NCBI GenBank assembly: GCA_025993795.1
Contig: JAMQHL010000060.1
Coordinates: 1-46,788 of the forward strand
Length of the DNA: 46,788 nt
Source of the DNA: Planctomycetota bacterium
GTDB taxonomy: Bacteria; Planctomycetota; UBA8742; UBA2392
Direction of reading: 5' to 3'
Positions 7,063 to 16,426 of the stretch are shown in pieces; the stretch's first letter is position 1, and each line of letters begins with the position of its first letter. The notes below the pieces were generated by a model. The model ran no database searches, was not told where the DNA came from, and saw only the letters and a list, made by a program, of their open reading frames with translations. The translations under genes were made by a program, and so were the position numbers.

Positions 7063-8235
7063 ATGTCCGAATCCTTCACAATCAGTGCGTTCATACCCGC
7101 CACGCCGTTGCAGGTGTACGCCGCGTGGCTTGATGGCGACCAGCACACCGAGATGACCGGCGGCGAGTCACACGGCGAGCCTGTCGTTGGCTCGGCGTTT
7201 GACGCGTGGGACGGCTATATCCACGGCATGAACCTTGAGCTTGAGCCCGCGCGGCGGATTGTCCAAAGCTGGCGCAGCGCGGAGTTTCCGGATGATGCGC
7301 CGGATTCGCGCCTTGAGCTGCTGCTGGAAAACGAGGGCGACGGCACGCGCGTGACATTGCGCCACTGGGACATCCCGCCCGGCCAGGCCGCAAACTATGA
7401 AAAGGGCTGGCACGAGCATTACTTTACGCCCATGCGCGAGTACTTCATCCGGCGCGGCTTGACGCGCGTGATGTCAGCCGACCAGGCCCAGCCCGCGGGC
7501 GCGTCGGTGCAACCCGCCAAGCCCGAGTGGGAACGCCCCGACGACAAAGAAGAAATGGACGACTGGAGCAGCGAGAGCGAGCAGGAAGTGGGTTGGGAAG
7601 CGCCGCAGGTTGAAGAGCCTGCAGACGAGCCCGCAGACGACCCGGCAGAAGCGCCGGCTCCGGTGACGTTGCAGGCCGAGCGCCCGTTTCTGGAGCCACC
7701 AAAGCCGGCCCAGCCCAAACCAGAACGCAAGAAGGCCGAGCGCAAACCAGTAACAGCAGGCAGCAGCAAGCCGGCACGCAAGCCTGCACGCAAGCCGGTA
7801 AAGAAGAAGGCAGTCAAGGCCCGCCCCGCAAAGGGCGCGGCAAAGAAAAAGGCAGCAAAAGCCCGCCCCGCAAAGGGCGCGGCAAAGAAAAAGGCAGCAA
7901 AAGCCCGGCCCGCAAAGGGCGCGGCAAAGAAGAAGGCAGCACCGAAAAAGAAGGCACCCAGAGCCCGCCACGTAAGGGGCGGGGCCAAAAAGAAAACAGC
8001 GCCAAAAAGGAAAGCGGCCAAGAAGAGGGCAGCAAAGAAGTCTGCCAGCGCCCGCACCGTACGAGGTGGGGCCAAGAAGAAACCAATACTAAAGAAGAAA
8101 GCAGCTAAGAAGAAGCCAGCAAGAAAGGCAACCAGGGGCCGACCCGCAAGCGCTGAGGCCAAGAGGAAGGCCGCGCCAAAAAAGAAGCAAGCCAAGAAAG
8201 CGGCGAAAAAGGCAACCAAGAAAAAACGCAGGTAG
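7063..8235 (+). CDS. SRPBCC (AHSA1-like) domain fused to histone-H1-like Lys/Ala tail
   Basis: A 390-residue protein with GGAGAAG upstream of ATG 7063. Residues 1-130 match the SRPBCC/AHSA1 fold: FTISAFIPATPLQVYAAWLD opens the domain, then a beta sheet and the final helix (GWHEHYFTPMREYFIRRG). Residues about 145-220 are strongly acidic (DDKEEMDDWSSESEQE and PADEPADDPAEAPA). From about 235 to the end the chain is a Lys/Ala/Pro/Arg tail like bacterial H1-type histones, with three near-perfect 14-residue repeats (KKKAAKARPAKGAA). H1-like tails bind DNA or polyanions. Joining one to a ligand-binding SRPBCC domain through an acidic spacer is unusual, and the role is unknown. Confidence 0.85.
   Translation: MSESFTISAFIPATPLQVYAAWLDGDQHTEMTGGESHGEPVVGSAFDAWDGYIHGMNLELEPARRIVQSWRSAEFPDDAPDSRLELLLENEGDGTRVTLRHWDIPPGQAANYEKGWHEHYFTPMREYFIRRGLTRVMSADQAQPAGASVQPAKPEWERPDDKEEMDDWSSESEQEVGWEAPQVEEPADEPADDPAEAPAPVTLQAERPFLEPPKPAQPKPERKKAERKPVTAGSSKPARKPARKPVKKKAVKARPAKGAAKKKAAKARPAKGAAKKKAAKARPAKGAAKKKAAPKKKAPRARHVRGGAKKKTAPKRKAAKKRAAKKSASARTVRGGAKKKPILKKKAAKKKPARKATRGRPASAEAKRKAAPKKKQAKKAAKKATKKKRR
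7801..7941 (+). repeat. 42-base tandem repeats encoding the Lys/Ala tail
   Basis: Three consecutive 42-base units start at 7801, 7843 and 7885 and differ at only a few positions; a fourth partial copy follows. They encode 14-residue units of KKKA(A/V)KARPAKGAA. Near-identity at synonymous sites points to recent expansion by slippage or unequal recombination. Confidence 0.9.
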
Positions 8236-8405
8236 ACGGCTGTGACCCACAGACGCACACCAAGACGCCAAGAACGACAGCCGCGAGAGCGCAAGAGACG
8301 CAAGCCAGTTTTCGCGCTTTAGCGTTTTCGCGGCAAAGGCAGTTGCCCTGCATCGCGTGAGACAACCAGTTCACACACCCATGAATACGCCGCTAGAATG
8401 CAGCC

Positions 8406-11048
8406 ATGCGCACCCGATGGCTGGCACTGCTGGTCGTACTGCTGACAGCGTCGCTGGCGCTGGCGTGGTACGCGCTCGCACCCGCAGGGCCTGACTTTCG
8501 AGGCAGCTCGGTCGGCGCAACCGACGACACTCGCGCTGCGGCACCAGACAATCAAACGCCGCACGCAGCCGCACCCGACCAGCCGCATTCCCGCACCAAT
8601 ACTGCCGACACCGAAGCACGCGGGCCAGTCAAAGCACCGCCAGTGAAAGAGTCACCCACGCCCGAGCCTGATACGCCGCCGAGGCAGGTTGTCGAAGAAA
8701 GGCGCGCCGTGCAGTCGCCGTCGAACCCTCAGGACACTCCGCCGCCGGCATCATCGGCAGAAACGCCAACGGCACGGCCGTTCATTCGCGGTCATGCCCG
8801 GCCCGCAGGCCAGAACCTGGGCAACACGCGGCCGCTGCCACGGCGGATCAGCAAGGCCGCGGGCGTGAGATCGCCGGCAGAAGTTTCCGATCAACTGAAA
8901 CAGGACAGGCGCGGTTTGTACGCGCAGTATTTCAACCTGCCCGACGGCAAGCTGCCGGCAACCCTGCCCGACCAGCCCAGCTACACGCGCATTGACCGGC
9001 AGGTGTCTTTCCCGGACGCCGAAAGTTTCGCGGGCGTGCCCGTGGGCGAGAGCTTTGCCGCAGTGTGGACGGGCTTTCTGGTCATTGAGCGCGCAGACGA
9101 CTACTGGCTGTTCTGGGGTGCCGACAACGGCGGGCGCGTTGAGCTTTCCGGCGAAACGGTGCTGCTGCAGGACGGCATGGTGCGCTATGTCGAGGTAAGC
9201 ACCGTGCTGACGTTGCAGCCGGGCGTGTACCCCCTGAGCATCGAGTTCGCGCAGTTCAACAACGGCGTGGCCGACTGGAAAAAGACAGCCGCCAGTTTCA
9301 TGTGGGTGCCGCAGGGCGAAAGCAAACCGGTGCCGGTGCCGCCAGAGATGCTGCTGCTGCCTGATTGGTTGTGGAGCGACCACGCCCCGATCATCACGGG
9401 CCTCAGCAAGAGCGCAGGCGAGATCGGCGACGAAATCACGATTGAAGGCCGGAACTTCAAGGACCCCTGGACGAGCGAGCAAAGCCGCTTCCTCTACGAC
9501 CGTGTAGTAACTTTTGCGGGCCAGCGCGCGCGCATCCTGTCACAGAACGACACACAGATACGGGTGAAGGTGCCCATCGGCGCGCAGACCGGCGACGTGA
9601 TCGTGCGGCAAACTATTTCGGAGATACTGGACAAGGACGAAGTGCAGATCGGCCAGATCCCGAGTAACAGCGCGCATTTCAAGGTCACCACGCAGTTCGG
9701 CCTGCTGGCGGAGTGGCACACCAAGGCAGAGCAGTCTGAGCTGACGTTTGACGGTCTGGCTTTGCGAACGGCAGAGATCACGCGCCTTGAATCGCAGCCG
9801 GGCGAAGCCGAAGCGCCTGAGGTCGCCGGCGCGTTTGGCGTCGTCTGGAGCGGCAGCCTTGGCATCAGCGACGATACTGCACGCATCGTGGCGTCGCGCA
9901 CCGAGTTCACCATCAAGTCGCTGATTGCCTTCTATTCATTCGCGGCGTGTCGCGTCACGATTGGCGGCGTCACGGAGTTAACTGACCCCGGCAACAAGGG
10001 CACGCACCGCGCCATCATTCTGCTTGAGGATGTTCAGGCCGGGTTGGTGCCGCTTTGTGTGGAAGCGATTGCCGATGACGCGACAGCTCCGTTCTGGCAC
10101 CTCGAGCTGCGCCTGGTCTCCAACGATGACTCGGAAGACGCCACGTTCACGCTTGGTTGCCAGTACTTCTTCCCGCCCACGAAACCGGCTGCGCCGCCTG
10201 TGATCTGGTCTGCCGCCAATGCCGCGCCCGACCCGTGGAAACCGCCGCTGGCCTTGCCTGTGCTATCGCGGCCGTCGGTCGCCATTGGCGAAACCATAAA
10301 CGTGACTGTGCAACTGGTTTCATCGCAGTTGCTGTCACCCCTGTCGTTCGCACTGGACGGGACACCCATGCCCGCCGAGTTCGTTGAGTCCAAAGAAGTG
10401 CTGTTCGCGTGGCACGTGACGTACTCCATGGCCGTGCCGCCCGGCGTGGGAGAGGGTCGGTTGACTGCGACACAGGGCGGCAGCGCCAGCGAGCCCTTCT
10501 TCATCGACATCGCCAACCGCGGCTTGATCGGCTACTACTACGATTTTCCGCAGCCGGCCGGATTGTCCGCAGTGCCCGAGCTTGGCGCGCTGGAATGCTT
10601 CGCCCTGCGCAAAGACCGGCGTGTGAACTTTGAATCGACGGCCGACTTCGACCTGCCGTTTCCAGCCGAAACCTTTGTCATCGAGTGGTACGGCGGCTTG
10701 ATCATTGAAACCGAGGGCGACTACACGTTTACCGGCCGCACCGACGACGGCATGCGCCTGTGGATCGACGGCAACCTGGTGATCGACGCGAACAAGCCGC
10801 AGGCACCCGCAGAAAACAGCAGCGCGGCCATTCACCTGCTGCCGGGGGTGTACACGTTTCGCATGCAGTACTTCGAGAACAATCAGCACGAAGTGTGCGT
10901 GCTGCAATGGCGCGCAAGTACCGGCGACGGCGAGAACCTGGCAGAGGTCATCCCGCGCGATGTGATACCGGCCCGCGCCTTCACGCTGGAAACTCACCCC
11001 CCGCTGCCGCCAAATCAGGCCACAGGCAGACGCACTGACGGCTCGTGA
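8406..11048 (+). CDS. Secreted PA14 / IPT-TIG multidomain protein
   Basis: An 880-residue exported protein. Residues 1-25 are a signal peptide or anchor (MRTRWLALLVVLLTASLALA). A Pro/Thr-rich, probably disordered stretch runs to about 160. A PA14-type domain covers about 170-300 (GLYAQYFNLPDG, DYWLFWGADNGG), an IPT/TIG immunoglobulin-like domain 325-405 (PIITGLSKSAGEIGDEITIEG), a second diverged PA14-like unit about 430-590, and a classical PA14 domain 704-855 (GLIGYYYDFPQPAG, GDYTFTGRTDDGMRLWIDG, GVYTFRMQYFE). PA14 domains usually bind carbohydrate; TIG domains are structural. No catalytic domain is seen, so it is likely a surface or periplasmic glycan-binding protein. Confidence 0.87.
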   Translation: MRTRWLALLVVLLTASLALAWYALAPAGPDFRGSSVGATDDTRAAAPDNQTPHAAAPDQPHSRTNTADTEARGPVKAPPVKESPTPEPDTPPRQVVEERRAVQSPSNPQDTPPPASSAETPTARPFIRGHARPAGQNLGNTRPLPRRISKAAGVRSPAEVSDQLKQDRRGLYAQYFNLPDGKLPATLPDQPSYTRIDRQVSFPDAESFAGVPVGESFAAVWTGFLVIERADDYWLFWGADNGGRVELSGETVLLQDGMVRYVEVSTVLTLQPGVYPLSIEFAQFNNGVADWKKTAASFMWVPQGESKPVPVPPEMLLLPDWLWSDHAPIITGLSKSAGEIGDEITIEGRNFKDPWTSEQSRFLYDRVVTFAGQRARILSQNDTQIRVKVPIGAQTGDVIVRQTISEILDKDEVQIGQIPSNSAHFKVTTQFGLLAEWHTKAEQSELTFDGLALRTAEITRLESQPGEAEAPEVAGAFGVVWSGSLGISDDTARIVASRTEFTIKSLIAFYSFAACRVTIGGVTELTDPGNKGTHRAIILLEDVQAGLVPLCVEAIADDATAPFWHLELRLVSNDDSEDATFTLGCQYFFPPTKPAAPPVIWSAANAAPDPWKPPLALPVLSRPSVAIGETINVTVQLVSSQLLSPLSFALDGTPMPAEFVESKEVLFAWHVTYSMAVPPGVGEGRLTATQGGSASEPFFIDIANRGLIGYYYDFPQPAGLSAVPELGALECFALRKDRRVNFESTADFDLPFPAETFVIEWYGGLIIETEGDYTFTGRTDDGMRLWIDGNLVIDANKPQAPAENSSAAIHLLPGVYTFRMQYFENNQHEVCVLQWRASTGDGENLAEVIPRDVIPARAFTLETHPPLPPNQATGRRTDGS

Positions 11049-11095
11049 CACGCAGTCGCTTGCGCGTCGGGCGCATGTTCGTGTTCAATACGCCG

Positions 11096-11386
11096 ATGGC
11101 GCGCATCCAGGTCGTTGACAAAGACGTCGAAGTTTACGCCACGCCCGGCGAACCTATCCTGTTCGTGCTGTTTGACAATCGCGTGACGATCACCAGCGTC
11201 TGCGGCGGCCACTGCTCGTGCGGCACCTGCAACATCGAGGTGCTTGAGGGCATGGAAAACATCAACGCCAAGACCGAGTGCGAAACCAAAATCCTGTCGC
11301 GCATCAAGCGCCAGGGCGAAAACGTGCGCCTGGCATGCCAGTGCATTCCCACAGGCGACGTGGTCATCCGCATCGTGCCGGAATAG
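11096..11386 (+). CDS. 2Fe-2S ferredoxin
   Basis: A 96-residue plant/adrenodoxin-type electron carrier. The cluster ligands are visible as C36-x5-C42-x2-C45 and C81 (VCGGHCSCGTC and LACQC); two additional cysteines, 40 and 83, lie within the same motifs. Upstream in-frame starts exist at 11075 (ATG) and 11045 (GTG, overlapping the previous stop), and none has a clear ribosome-binding site. ATG 11096 was chosen because MARIQVVDKDVEVYA puts the first strand at the N-terminus, as is usual in the family. No redox partner gene is adjacent. Confidence 0.88.
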   Translation: MARIQVVDKDVEVYATPGEPILFVLFDNRVTITSVCGGHCSCGTCNIEVLEGMENINAKTECETKILSRIKRQGENVRLACQCIPTGDVVIRIVPE

Positions 11387-11413
11387 TTTGTGGTGTGGCC
11401 GTCTCGGCCGAAC

Positions 11414-11444
11414 GTGTTGCAGGCGGGCATCCGGCCCGCAACAC
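11414..11444. terminator. Hairpin between convergent genes
   Basis: Outer arms GTGTTGC and GCAACAC (7 bp) enclose a second stem GGGC/GCCC with a five-base loop and a bulge. It sits between the ferredoxin gene and the convergent basic protein gene. There is no U-run on either side, so it could stop transcription only weakly or in a factor-dependent way. Confidence 0.4.
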
Positions 11445-11462
11445 GCAAAGCAAAGTGTCGGA

Positions 11463-11969
11463 CTAACCCCGGCCCCTCAGCGTCTTAATATCGCGTTTGG
11501 TCTGGGCCCGACGGTTGCGCGACGAGACATGGCCCAGCACCCGCTCTAGACCTACGGCTGCGAAGGGATTCAGTTGCTCCTCAGCGGGAACAACGGCCGC
11601 GGTCGGTGGGCGCACACCCCGCTGTTTTGCGGGTTTCTTCTGCCGGGTGGGCGACTTGCGACGGCGAAAGCCCTTGGGAACGCCCGAATGACTGTCGGCG
11701 ATGCTGCTCACGACAGGCGTTGACGGTTTCTGCGTCGCGAAGCGCTTCACCACGTCGGTGAACAGCGTGACCATCTGGCCAGCCGTTGTGTCGCGCTTCT
11801 GCTTCAATGCCAAGCCGCGCCACATGGCAAGCGTCTTGCGGGCCTGTGTGGCAAGCCGTTTGACGGCGGTAGGCGAAAGCTTGCGAAGTGCTGCCGCGCG
11901 GCTGGCCTCGACCAGCGCGTACTCGGACTTGCTGCAAACTTTCTTGGCCTGCTTGAGACTGATTGGCAT
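11463..11969 (-). CDS. Basic hypothetical protein, 168 residues
   Basis: ATG 11969 is preceded by GGGGAG at good spacing. The first 90 residues look all-helical (MPISLKQAKKVCSKSEYALV, then AVKRLATQARKTLAMWRGLALKQK). The C-terminal half is Lys/Arg/Pro/Gln-rich and probably disordered (FRRRKSPTRQKKPAKQRG). High positive charge suggests nucleic-acid binding, but no named family is recognised. It is convergent with the ferredoxin gene and lies downstream, on the same strand, of the secreted protein at 12016-13671. Confidence 0.65.
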   Translation of the reverse strand: MPISLKQAKKVCSKSEYALVEASRAAALRKLSPTAVKRLATQARKTLAMWRGLALKQKRDTTAGQMVTLFTDVVKRFATQKPSTPVVSSIADSHSGVPKGFRRRKSPTRQKKPAKQRGVRPPTAAVVPAEEQLNPFAAVGLERVLGHVSSRNRRAQTKRDIKTLRGRG

Positions 11970-12015
11970 TGTCGCTCCCCGTTCAGAACGACAACCTAAC
12001 GCCGCCTGGTGCGGT

Positions 12016-13671
12016 TTACTTCCGCTCAAATGGCACAAGCAGCGGCTCAGCCATGCCCGTCGCGGTGACTTTCAGTTTCGCCCTGCCGACTTCGTCTGGC
12101 TTGTTGATCTTCAGTGAGATGTTCGCAGTCCAGGTCGCCAGCGCCTGGTGCGTGCCCTTGTGGTGCAACTCAAAGCGGTACTCCCAGTCTTCGGTCACGG
12201 GCAGCACGTTGGTGGCGGCTGCGAACGCGTGCTTGAACGTGATCTTGACGAACGAATCCTCAACGGTGGCGGCTCGGCGGCCGGCAATTGTGCCGCCACT
12301 CAGCTCGCAGCGGCCAAGCTCCTGCCAGCCCAGCGGCGTGGCATCACGCTCAATGGCGCGGCGCACATCCGCCGGCAAGGCATCCAGGTTGAACTCGCGC
12401 TTGCCGCGCTTGCTGATGCGCAGCGTGCAGTCCGCAGCATTCAAGCCGTGGTGCAACAGAAAGCTGCCGTCGAGGCGCACTTCGGCATCCAGCAGCGTCA
12501 AACCGCCGGCCTGCGTCTGGGTGGCAACGCCGGTCGCCTGGTTCAGAAACTCGAACATGGGCGGCGCCGCGACGATGACCCAGTGGCTGAACCCACGCTG
12601 CTCGCTTTGCTGTTTCTTGCTGTCGGTGTAGGTGACGATCAGCGTGTAGCGGTTGATTCCCGGGCGCGCGCCGCGCAGGCGCAGGCTTTCCCAGGGGTCT
12701 CCGGGCTCAGGCTTTGAGATCGCAAACGTTGACAGTGTCGTTTCAGTCTCGCCCTGCAGGTGGCTGTGCTCGATCTTTACTTCCATGCCCTTGAGTGTTT
12801 TGGGGCGCGTCTTGATGTCGAACCCAAGGTCTACAAAGCGTCCGTCGCGCGCGAGCCAGTCTTTGTAGCTGAGTGCCTTGTCGCAGCGGTCGGTGTCAAA
12901 GGCCGCATAGATGATCGGCACCTCGGTGTACATGCCCTCATACTCAAGAGAAACGCCGTCTTCGGCGCCGCTGTCGTCCTTGAAGTACAGCCGCATGCGC
13001 GTGATCGCGGTGCCCTGGTCCTGCATCTGCTTGCGCACCTTCTCGGGCAGGCCCATGGCGATGGGGTCGCCGTAGCCTGCAAGAGCGTCGGGCAGGGGTT
13101 CGCGATCCGGTTCGGGCACGGGCTCGGGCTCGGGCTCATCGTGCGTCAACGCGTACTCCTTGCCGTCCTTGACGAAACCGACCAGCCAGACTGTGTCGGC
13201 GCCGTCGGTGCCGGACTTCACGACGCCGCCGCAGGGCACGCTGCGGCTGAACCAGGTGCTGCCGGTGACTTTGTCGCCGGTCCAGGTGACGGTATCGCAG
13301 GGCAGCTTGATGTCTGCCATTTCGTACTCGGCGGTCCCCCACAGTGTCGCGATTTCGGCCCCCGGGGCCTTGGCCTGCACCGGCGCCTTGTCGGCGCTGC
13401 GCTGGATCTCGCGGCGCGAAAGCTCGCCGCCTTCGGCACTGAAGTTCGCGATCTCGATGGTCAGCGTTCCGTCCGCAGCGATGGCTTTGAGTTCGTACGT
13501 CACGGTCAACCCGGCAGCCAGGCGGTACTGCACGTAATCACCGACCTTGGTTTCCGACCATGTGTTCCAGCCGTCCTTGAACGCGCCGCCGGGGGCGTCC
13601 TGGGCGAGCGTGGGGTTGACCAGCATGGCGGCTATGCAAAGCGCTGCGGCAAAACAGGCGGGCAGGCGCAT
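12016..13671 (-). CDS. Secreted hypothetical protein, 551 residues
   Basis: ATG 13671 with GGAG upstream opens a clear signal peptide: MRLPACFAAALCIAAMLVNP, cleaved near LAQ/DAP. The mature part is strand-rich. It begins with a segment like WSETKVGDYVQYRLAAG, contains an acidic spacer near residues 175-190 (DEPEPEPVPEPDREPLPD) and ends with further beta-rich regions. No catalytic motif or named domain is recognised. The pattern is of a periplasmic or extracellular beta-sandwich protein. It is transcribed away from the ATP-grasp gene at 13811, and the 139-base gap between them must hold both promoters. Confidence 0.72.
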   Translation of the reverse strand: MRLPACFAAALCIAAMLVNPTLAQDAPGGAFKDGWNTWSETKVGDYVQYRLAAGLTVTYELKAIAADGTLTIEIANFSAEGGELSRREIQRSADKAPVQAKAPGAEIATLWGTAEYEMADIKLPCDTVTWTGDKVTGSTWFSRSVPCGGVVKSGTDGADTVWLVGFVKDGKEYALTHDEPEPEPVPEPDREPLPDALAGYGDPIAMGLPEKVRKQMQDQGTAITRMRLYFKDDSGAEDGVSLEYEGMYTEVPIIYAAFDTDRCDKALSYKDWLARDGRFVDLGFDIKTRPKTLKGMEVKIEHSHLQGETETTLSTFAISKPEPGDPWESLRLRGARPGINRYTLIVTYTDSKKQQSEQRGFSHWVIVAAPPMFEFLNQATGVATQTQAGGLTLLDAEVRLDGSFLLHHGLNAADCTLRISKRGKREFNLDALPADVRRAIERDATPLGWQELGRCELSGGTIAGRRAATVEDSFVKITFKHAFAAATNVLPVTEDWEYRFELHHKGTHQALATWTANISLKINKPDEVGRAKLKVTATGMAEPLLVPFERK

Positions 13672-13810
13672 ATGTTCAGTCTCCGGCGAAAGTTGCAATA
13701 ACCATGAAACGACTGCGGGGCCGACTTGCCGACGCAAAAACCGGCCCATTTTGGCACCAACGGCACAGTTGTCAGCTTGCCCTAGGGCACAGGCAGCGTA
13801 AAGTCCATTC

Positions 13811-15268
13811 ATGTCCATTGATGGCTCAGCCAAGCCGACGCGCAAGATCGACGTCGCGGCGGACATGTTGAACGAGTTTCGCGCCGCAATCAGGCGCTCG
13901 CCGGTGCGTGCGCGTGAAGCTGACGCGGCATTGACGGTATCGTTGCGAGATCGCGGTTTTCGCATGGACGGCAAGAGCCTGCGGGCGATGCAGGCGCCGT
14001 GGCTGCTGACCGGCAACGACGTTCGCGAACTGACGCGCGACGTGCGTACAATCAGCCACCTGCTTGAGCAGGTGGTGGGGCTGGCGCTGAACAGCGTCGC
14101 GTTCATGGAGCAACTGGGCGTCTCGCCGAACATTGAAGAGCTGGCGCTGAACGACGCGCCCTCGCGCCTGGCCATTGAGTTCGCGCGCTATGATTACATT
14201 CCGACCAACGGCGGCCCGCGCTTTCTGGAGTTCAACGTGGACTCGCCGGCGGGCGCGGTGTTCAGCAACATCCTCGACACGAGCTTCCAGACGCAGGAAT
14301 GCGCACGCGAAGCCGGCATGAACAGCCTGTTCCCCAGCGCGCCCACGGCTGATCTGTACGCCGACGCCCTGCTGGCTGCATATTCGGAACACGCCAAGGC
14401 AACCCAGGATCAGCCGAACATCGCGATTGTCGATTTTGACGGCACGTCCACGCTGCCTGAGCAGGAACTGCTGGCGCAGGGCCTGCGACAGCGCGGCTAT
14501 GTCGCCAGGTGCATTGACCCGCGCGAGTTCGAGTTCAAGCCTGAAGATCGCGGCTTGTACCACGGCGACACGCGCTATCACCTGGTGATGCGCCGCGCGC
14601 TGGTGCCGGAGCTTGCACGGCGGCGCGTGCTGGTGGCGCCGTTCTTGCGCGCCTTGCGGCACGGTGATGTGGTGTGCGTGAACCCGCTGCGGTCGAAACT
14701 CGCGGGCAACAAGAATGTACTTGAGATCCTGACCAGCAACGCCTTTGACCGCTTTTTCACCGCCGCCGAAAATCAGGCAAAGCTGCGCCTGATGCCCTGG
14801 ACGCGCATGCTGCAAGAGCGCAGCACCGATTTCATGGGGCGCGACATCGACCTGCTTAACTTCGTTGCAGCCAGGCCCGAGAAGTTTGTGCTCAAGCCCG
14901 GTGGCGGACACGGCGGCGAAGACGTCGTGCTGGGACCGTTCTGCGACAAGCAGGAATGGCTCAAGCGCCTCGACGAAGCCGTGAACAACCAGGGCGTGGT
15001 GCAGGAATACGTGAATGCCTGCGAGCACGTCACGCTGCTGACCGAAGGCGCCGAGGTCGTCGAGCAGAAGAAGTACCTGACCCTGGGCGCGTTTGCCGTG
15101 CGCGGCGAATTTGCCGGGTGCATCGGGCGCGTCAGCGCCGACCCCGTGGTGAATGTGCGCCGCGGCGGCGGAGTGATTCCGGTGCTTGAACTGGGCGGCC
15201 GCAGCAAGACCGGCCCGATCGAAGCCGCCCGCCCGCGCCGGCGCCGAACCACCGGCGGCCGCGGGTAG
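13811..15268 (+). CDS. ATP-grasp protein (glutathionylspermidine-synthase-like / circularly permuted ATP-grasp)
   Basis: A 485-residue protein. Residues about 120-160 carry GGPRFLEFNVDSPAGA, resembling the N-terminal substrate-binding lobe of circularly permuted ATP-grasp ligases. Residues about 340-450 hold KFVLKPGGGHGGEDVVLG (nucleotide-binding Lys and glycine-rich loop), VVQEYVNA and a metal-site region ending VVNVRRGGGVIPV. Such enzymes join a carboxylate to an amine using ATP. The substrate is unknown. The last roughly 20 residues are Arg/Gly-rich and look like an unstructured tail. ATG 13811 follows a 139-base divergent intergenic region. Confidence 0.75.
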   Translation: MSIDGSAKPTRKIDVAADMLNEFRAAIRRSPVRAREADAALTVSLRDRGFRMDGKSLRAMQAPWLLTGNDVRELTRDVRTISHLLEQVVGLALNSVAFMEQLGVSPNIEELALNDAPSRLAIEFARYDYIPTNGGPRFLEFNVDSPAGAVFSNILDTSFQTQECAREAGMNSLFPSAPTADLYADALLAAYSEHAKATQDQPNIAIVDFDGTSTLPEQELLAQGLRQRGYVARCIDPREFEFKPEDRGLYHGDTRYHLVMRRALVPELARRRVLVAPFLRALRHGDVVCVNPLRSKLAGNKNVLEILTSNAFDRFFTAAENQAKLRLMPWTRMLQERSTDFMGRDIDLLNFVAARPEKFVLKPGGGHGGEDVVLGPFCDKQEWLKRLDEAVNNQGVVQEYVNACEHVTLLTEGAEVVEQKKYLTLGAFAVRGEFAGCIGRVSADPVVNVRRGGGVIPVLELGGRSKTGPIEAARPRRRRTTGGRG

Positions 15269-15463
15269 AGGTTGTGCGTGGTCGCGCTGGTGCACGATTG
15301 CGACAGCGACCATCGTTGAACACCCATGAACATGTGCCCCGATGTTCACTGATGGATTCATCGCTTATGCCGCTGTCTGCGGTGGCGACAGTTTCTTAGC
15401 ATCTCTCCTTGACCTCTGTGGCTGCTGTGCGTGACCGGGCCACCATTGAACCCGAAAGCCGGC

Positions 15464-16426
15464 ATGAAGCTGCTTTCTGTTGCCAAGCTCGTTCGCGTTT
15501 CGGCGCTGCCTTCTGCGCTGGCCGACGTGTTTGGCGGCATGGCGCTGGCATACGCGCTCGCCGGCCGCGCGTCATTTACTGTGCATCTGGGCCGACTGCC
15601 CTGGCTGATTCTGGCCAGCCTTGGCGTCTACCTGGGCGGCATGGCGCTGAATGATGTCATGCACGCGCGCAAAGACGCGCTGCTGCGTAAACAGCGCCCG
15701 ATCGTTACCGGCGAGGTCAGTTGGTCGCAGGCCTGGGTGGTCATGGCTGTGCTGTTCGCAGCCGGCCTGCTTGGCGGGTGGCTGGCCGGCGTGGCGGGCT
15801 GGGTCGCTGCGCTGATTGTGCTTGTGTTTCTTTACAACTGGCTGGCGATTGGGCGCATTCAAGGCGCGCGCGTTTCGCAACCGTTTGCCCGTGCCGCCGC
15901 AGGTGTTGCGGTGATTGCCCTGTGCCGCGCCCTGCACGTCAGCCTGCCGCTGCTCGCGTGTGGCCGCCTTGAGCTGCTTGTGCATCAGGAAGCGTGGCGC
16001 CTCTTTGCCGCCAGCGTGTTCCTGTATTTCTGCCTGGTCACGATTGTCAGCCTGTTCGAAGACAGCGGCGGCGGCAAAGCCGCACTGCGAACGGTGGCGT
16101 GGCTGCTGTATGCGGCTGTGCTGGTCTTTCCGGCGTACCTGCTGGGTCAGCCGGGCAGCGCGCACAGCCCGGTGCTGGGGGTGTTCGTGCCGCTGGCTGT
16201 GCTGGCGTGGCTGCTGGTGATGCTGCAGAGGCTTCTGGATACCGCGCGGCGCGAGCCCACGCCGCCGAACCTGGGGCGCACAGTGGGTGCCGGCATTCGC
16301 GGCGAGTGCCTGTTGATGTGCGGTTTTGCCTTGCTGCTGGTGCCGCAGCAGCCGCTGTGGGGGCTGCTGGCGCTGGCGTGCTACCCGGTGGGCAGAGTGC
16401 TTTCTGTCTGGGTAAGCCCGACGTGA
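15464..16426 (+). CDS. UbiA-family prenyltransferase-like membrane protein (EboC-like)
   Basis: A 320-residue membrane protein with about eight or nine hydrophobic segments. The first Asp-rich motif is at residues 63-71, NDVMHARKD, followed by KQRPIVTGEVS, which matches the N-D-x-x-D-x-x-x-D ... R-P motif of UbiA enzymes except that the middle Asp is His67. The second motif region reads VSLFEDSGGGKAALR rather than a canonical D-x-x-D. These changes recall the EboC branch of the superfamily, but no other ebo genes are present. Enzymatic activity is uncertain. ATG 15464 was chosen; a GTG at 15431 would add 11 residues. Confidence 0.78.
   Translation: MKLLSVAKLVRVSALPSALADVFGGMALAYALAGRASFTVHLGRLPWLILASLGVYLGGMALNDVMHARKDALLRKQRPIVTGEVSWSQAWVVMAVLFAAGLLGGWLAGVAGWVAALIVLVFLYNWLAIGRIQGARVSQPFARAAAGVAVIALCRALHVSLPLLACGRLELLVHQEAWRLFAASVFLYFCLVTIVSLFEDSGGGKAALRTVAWLLYAAVLVFPAYLLGQPGSAHSPVLGVFVPLAVLAWLLVMLQRLLDTARREPTPPNLGRTVGAGIRGECLLMCGFALLLVPQQPLWGLLALACYPVGRVLSVWVSPT

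Noticed and set aside
8236..8405. CCAAGACGCCAAGAACG-like sequence as a further repeat array
   Set aside because: Only about two imperfect copies with an 8-9-base period; too weak to call from this window alone.
13826..15361. 511-codon minus-strand frame opposite the ATP-grasp gene
   Set aside because: No recognisable motifs, biased composition; the + strand has ATP-grasp motifs.
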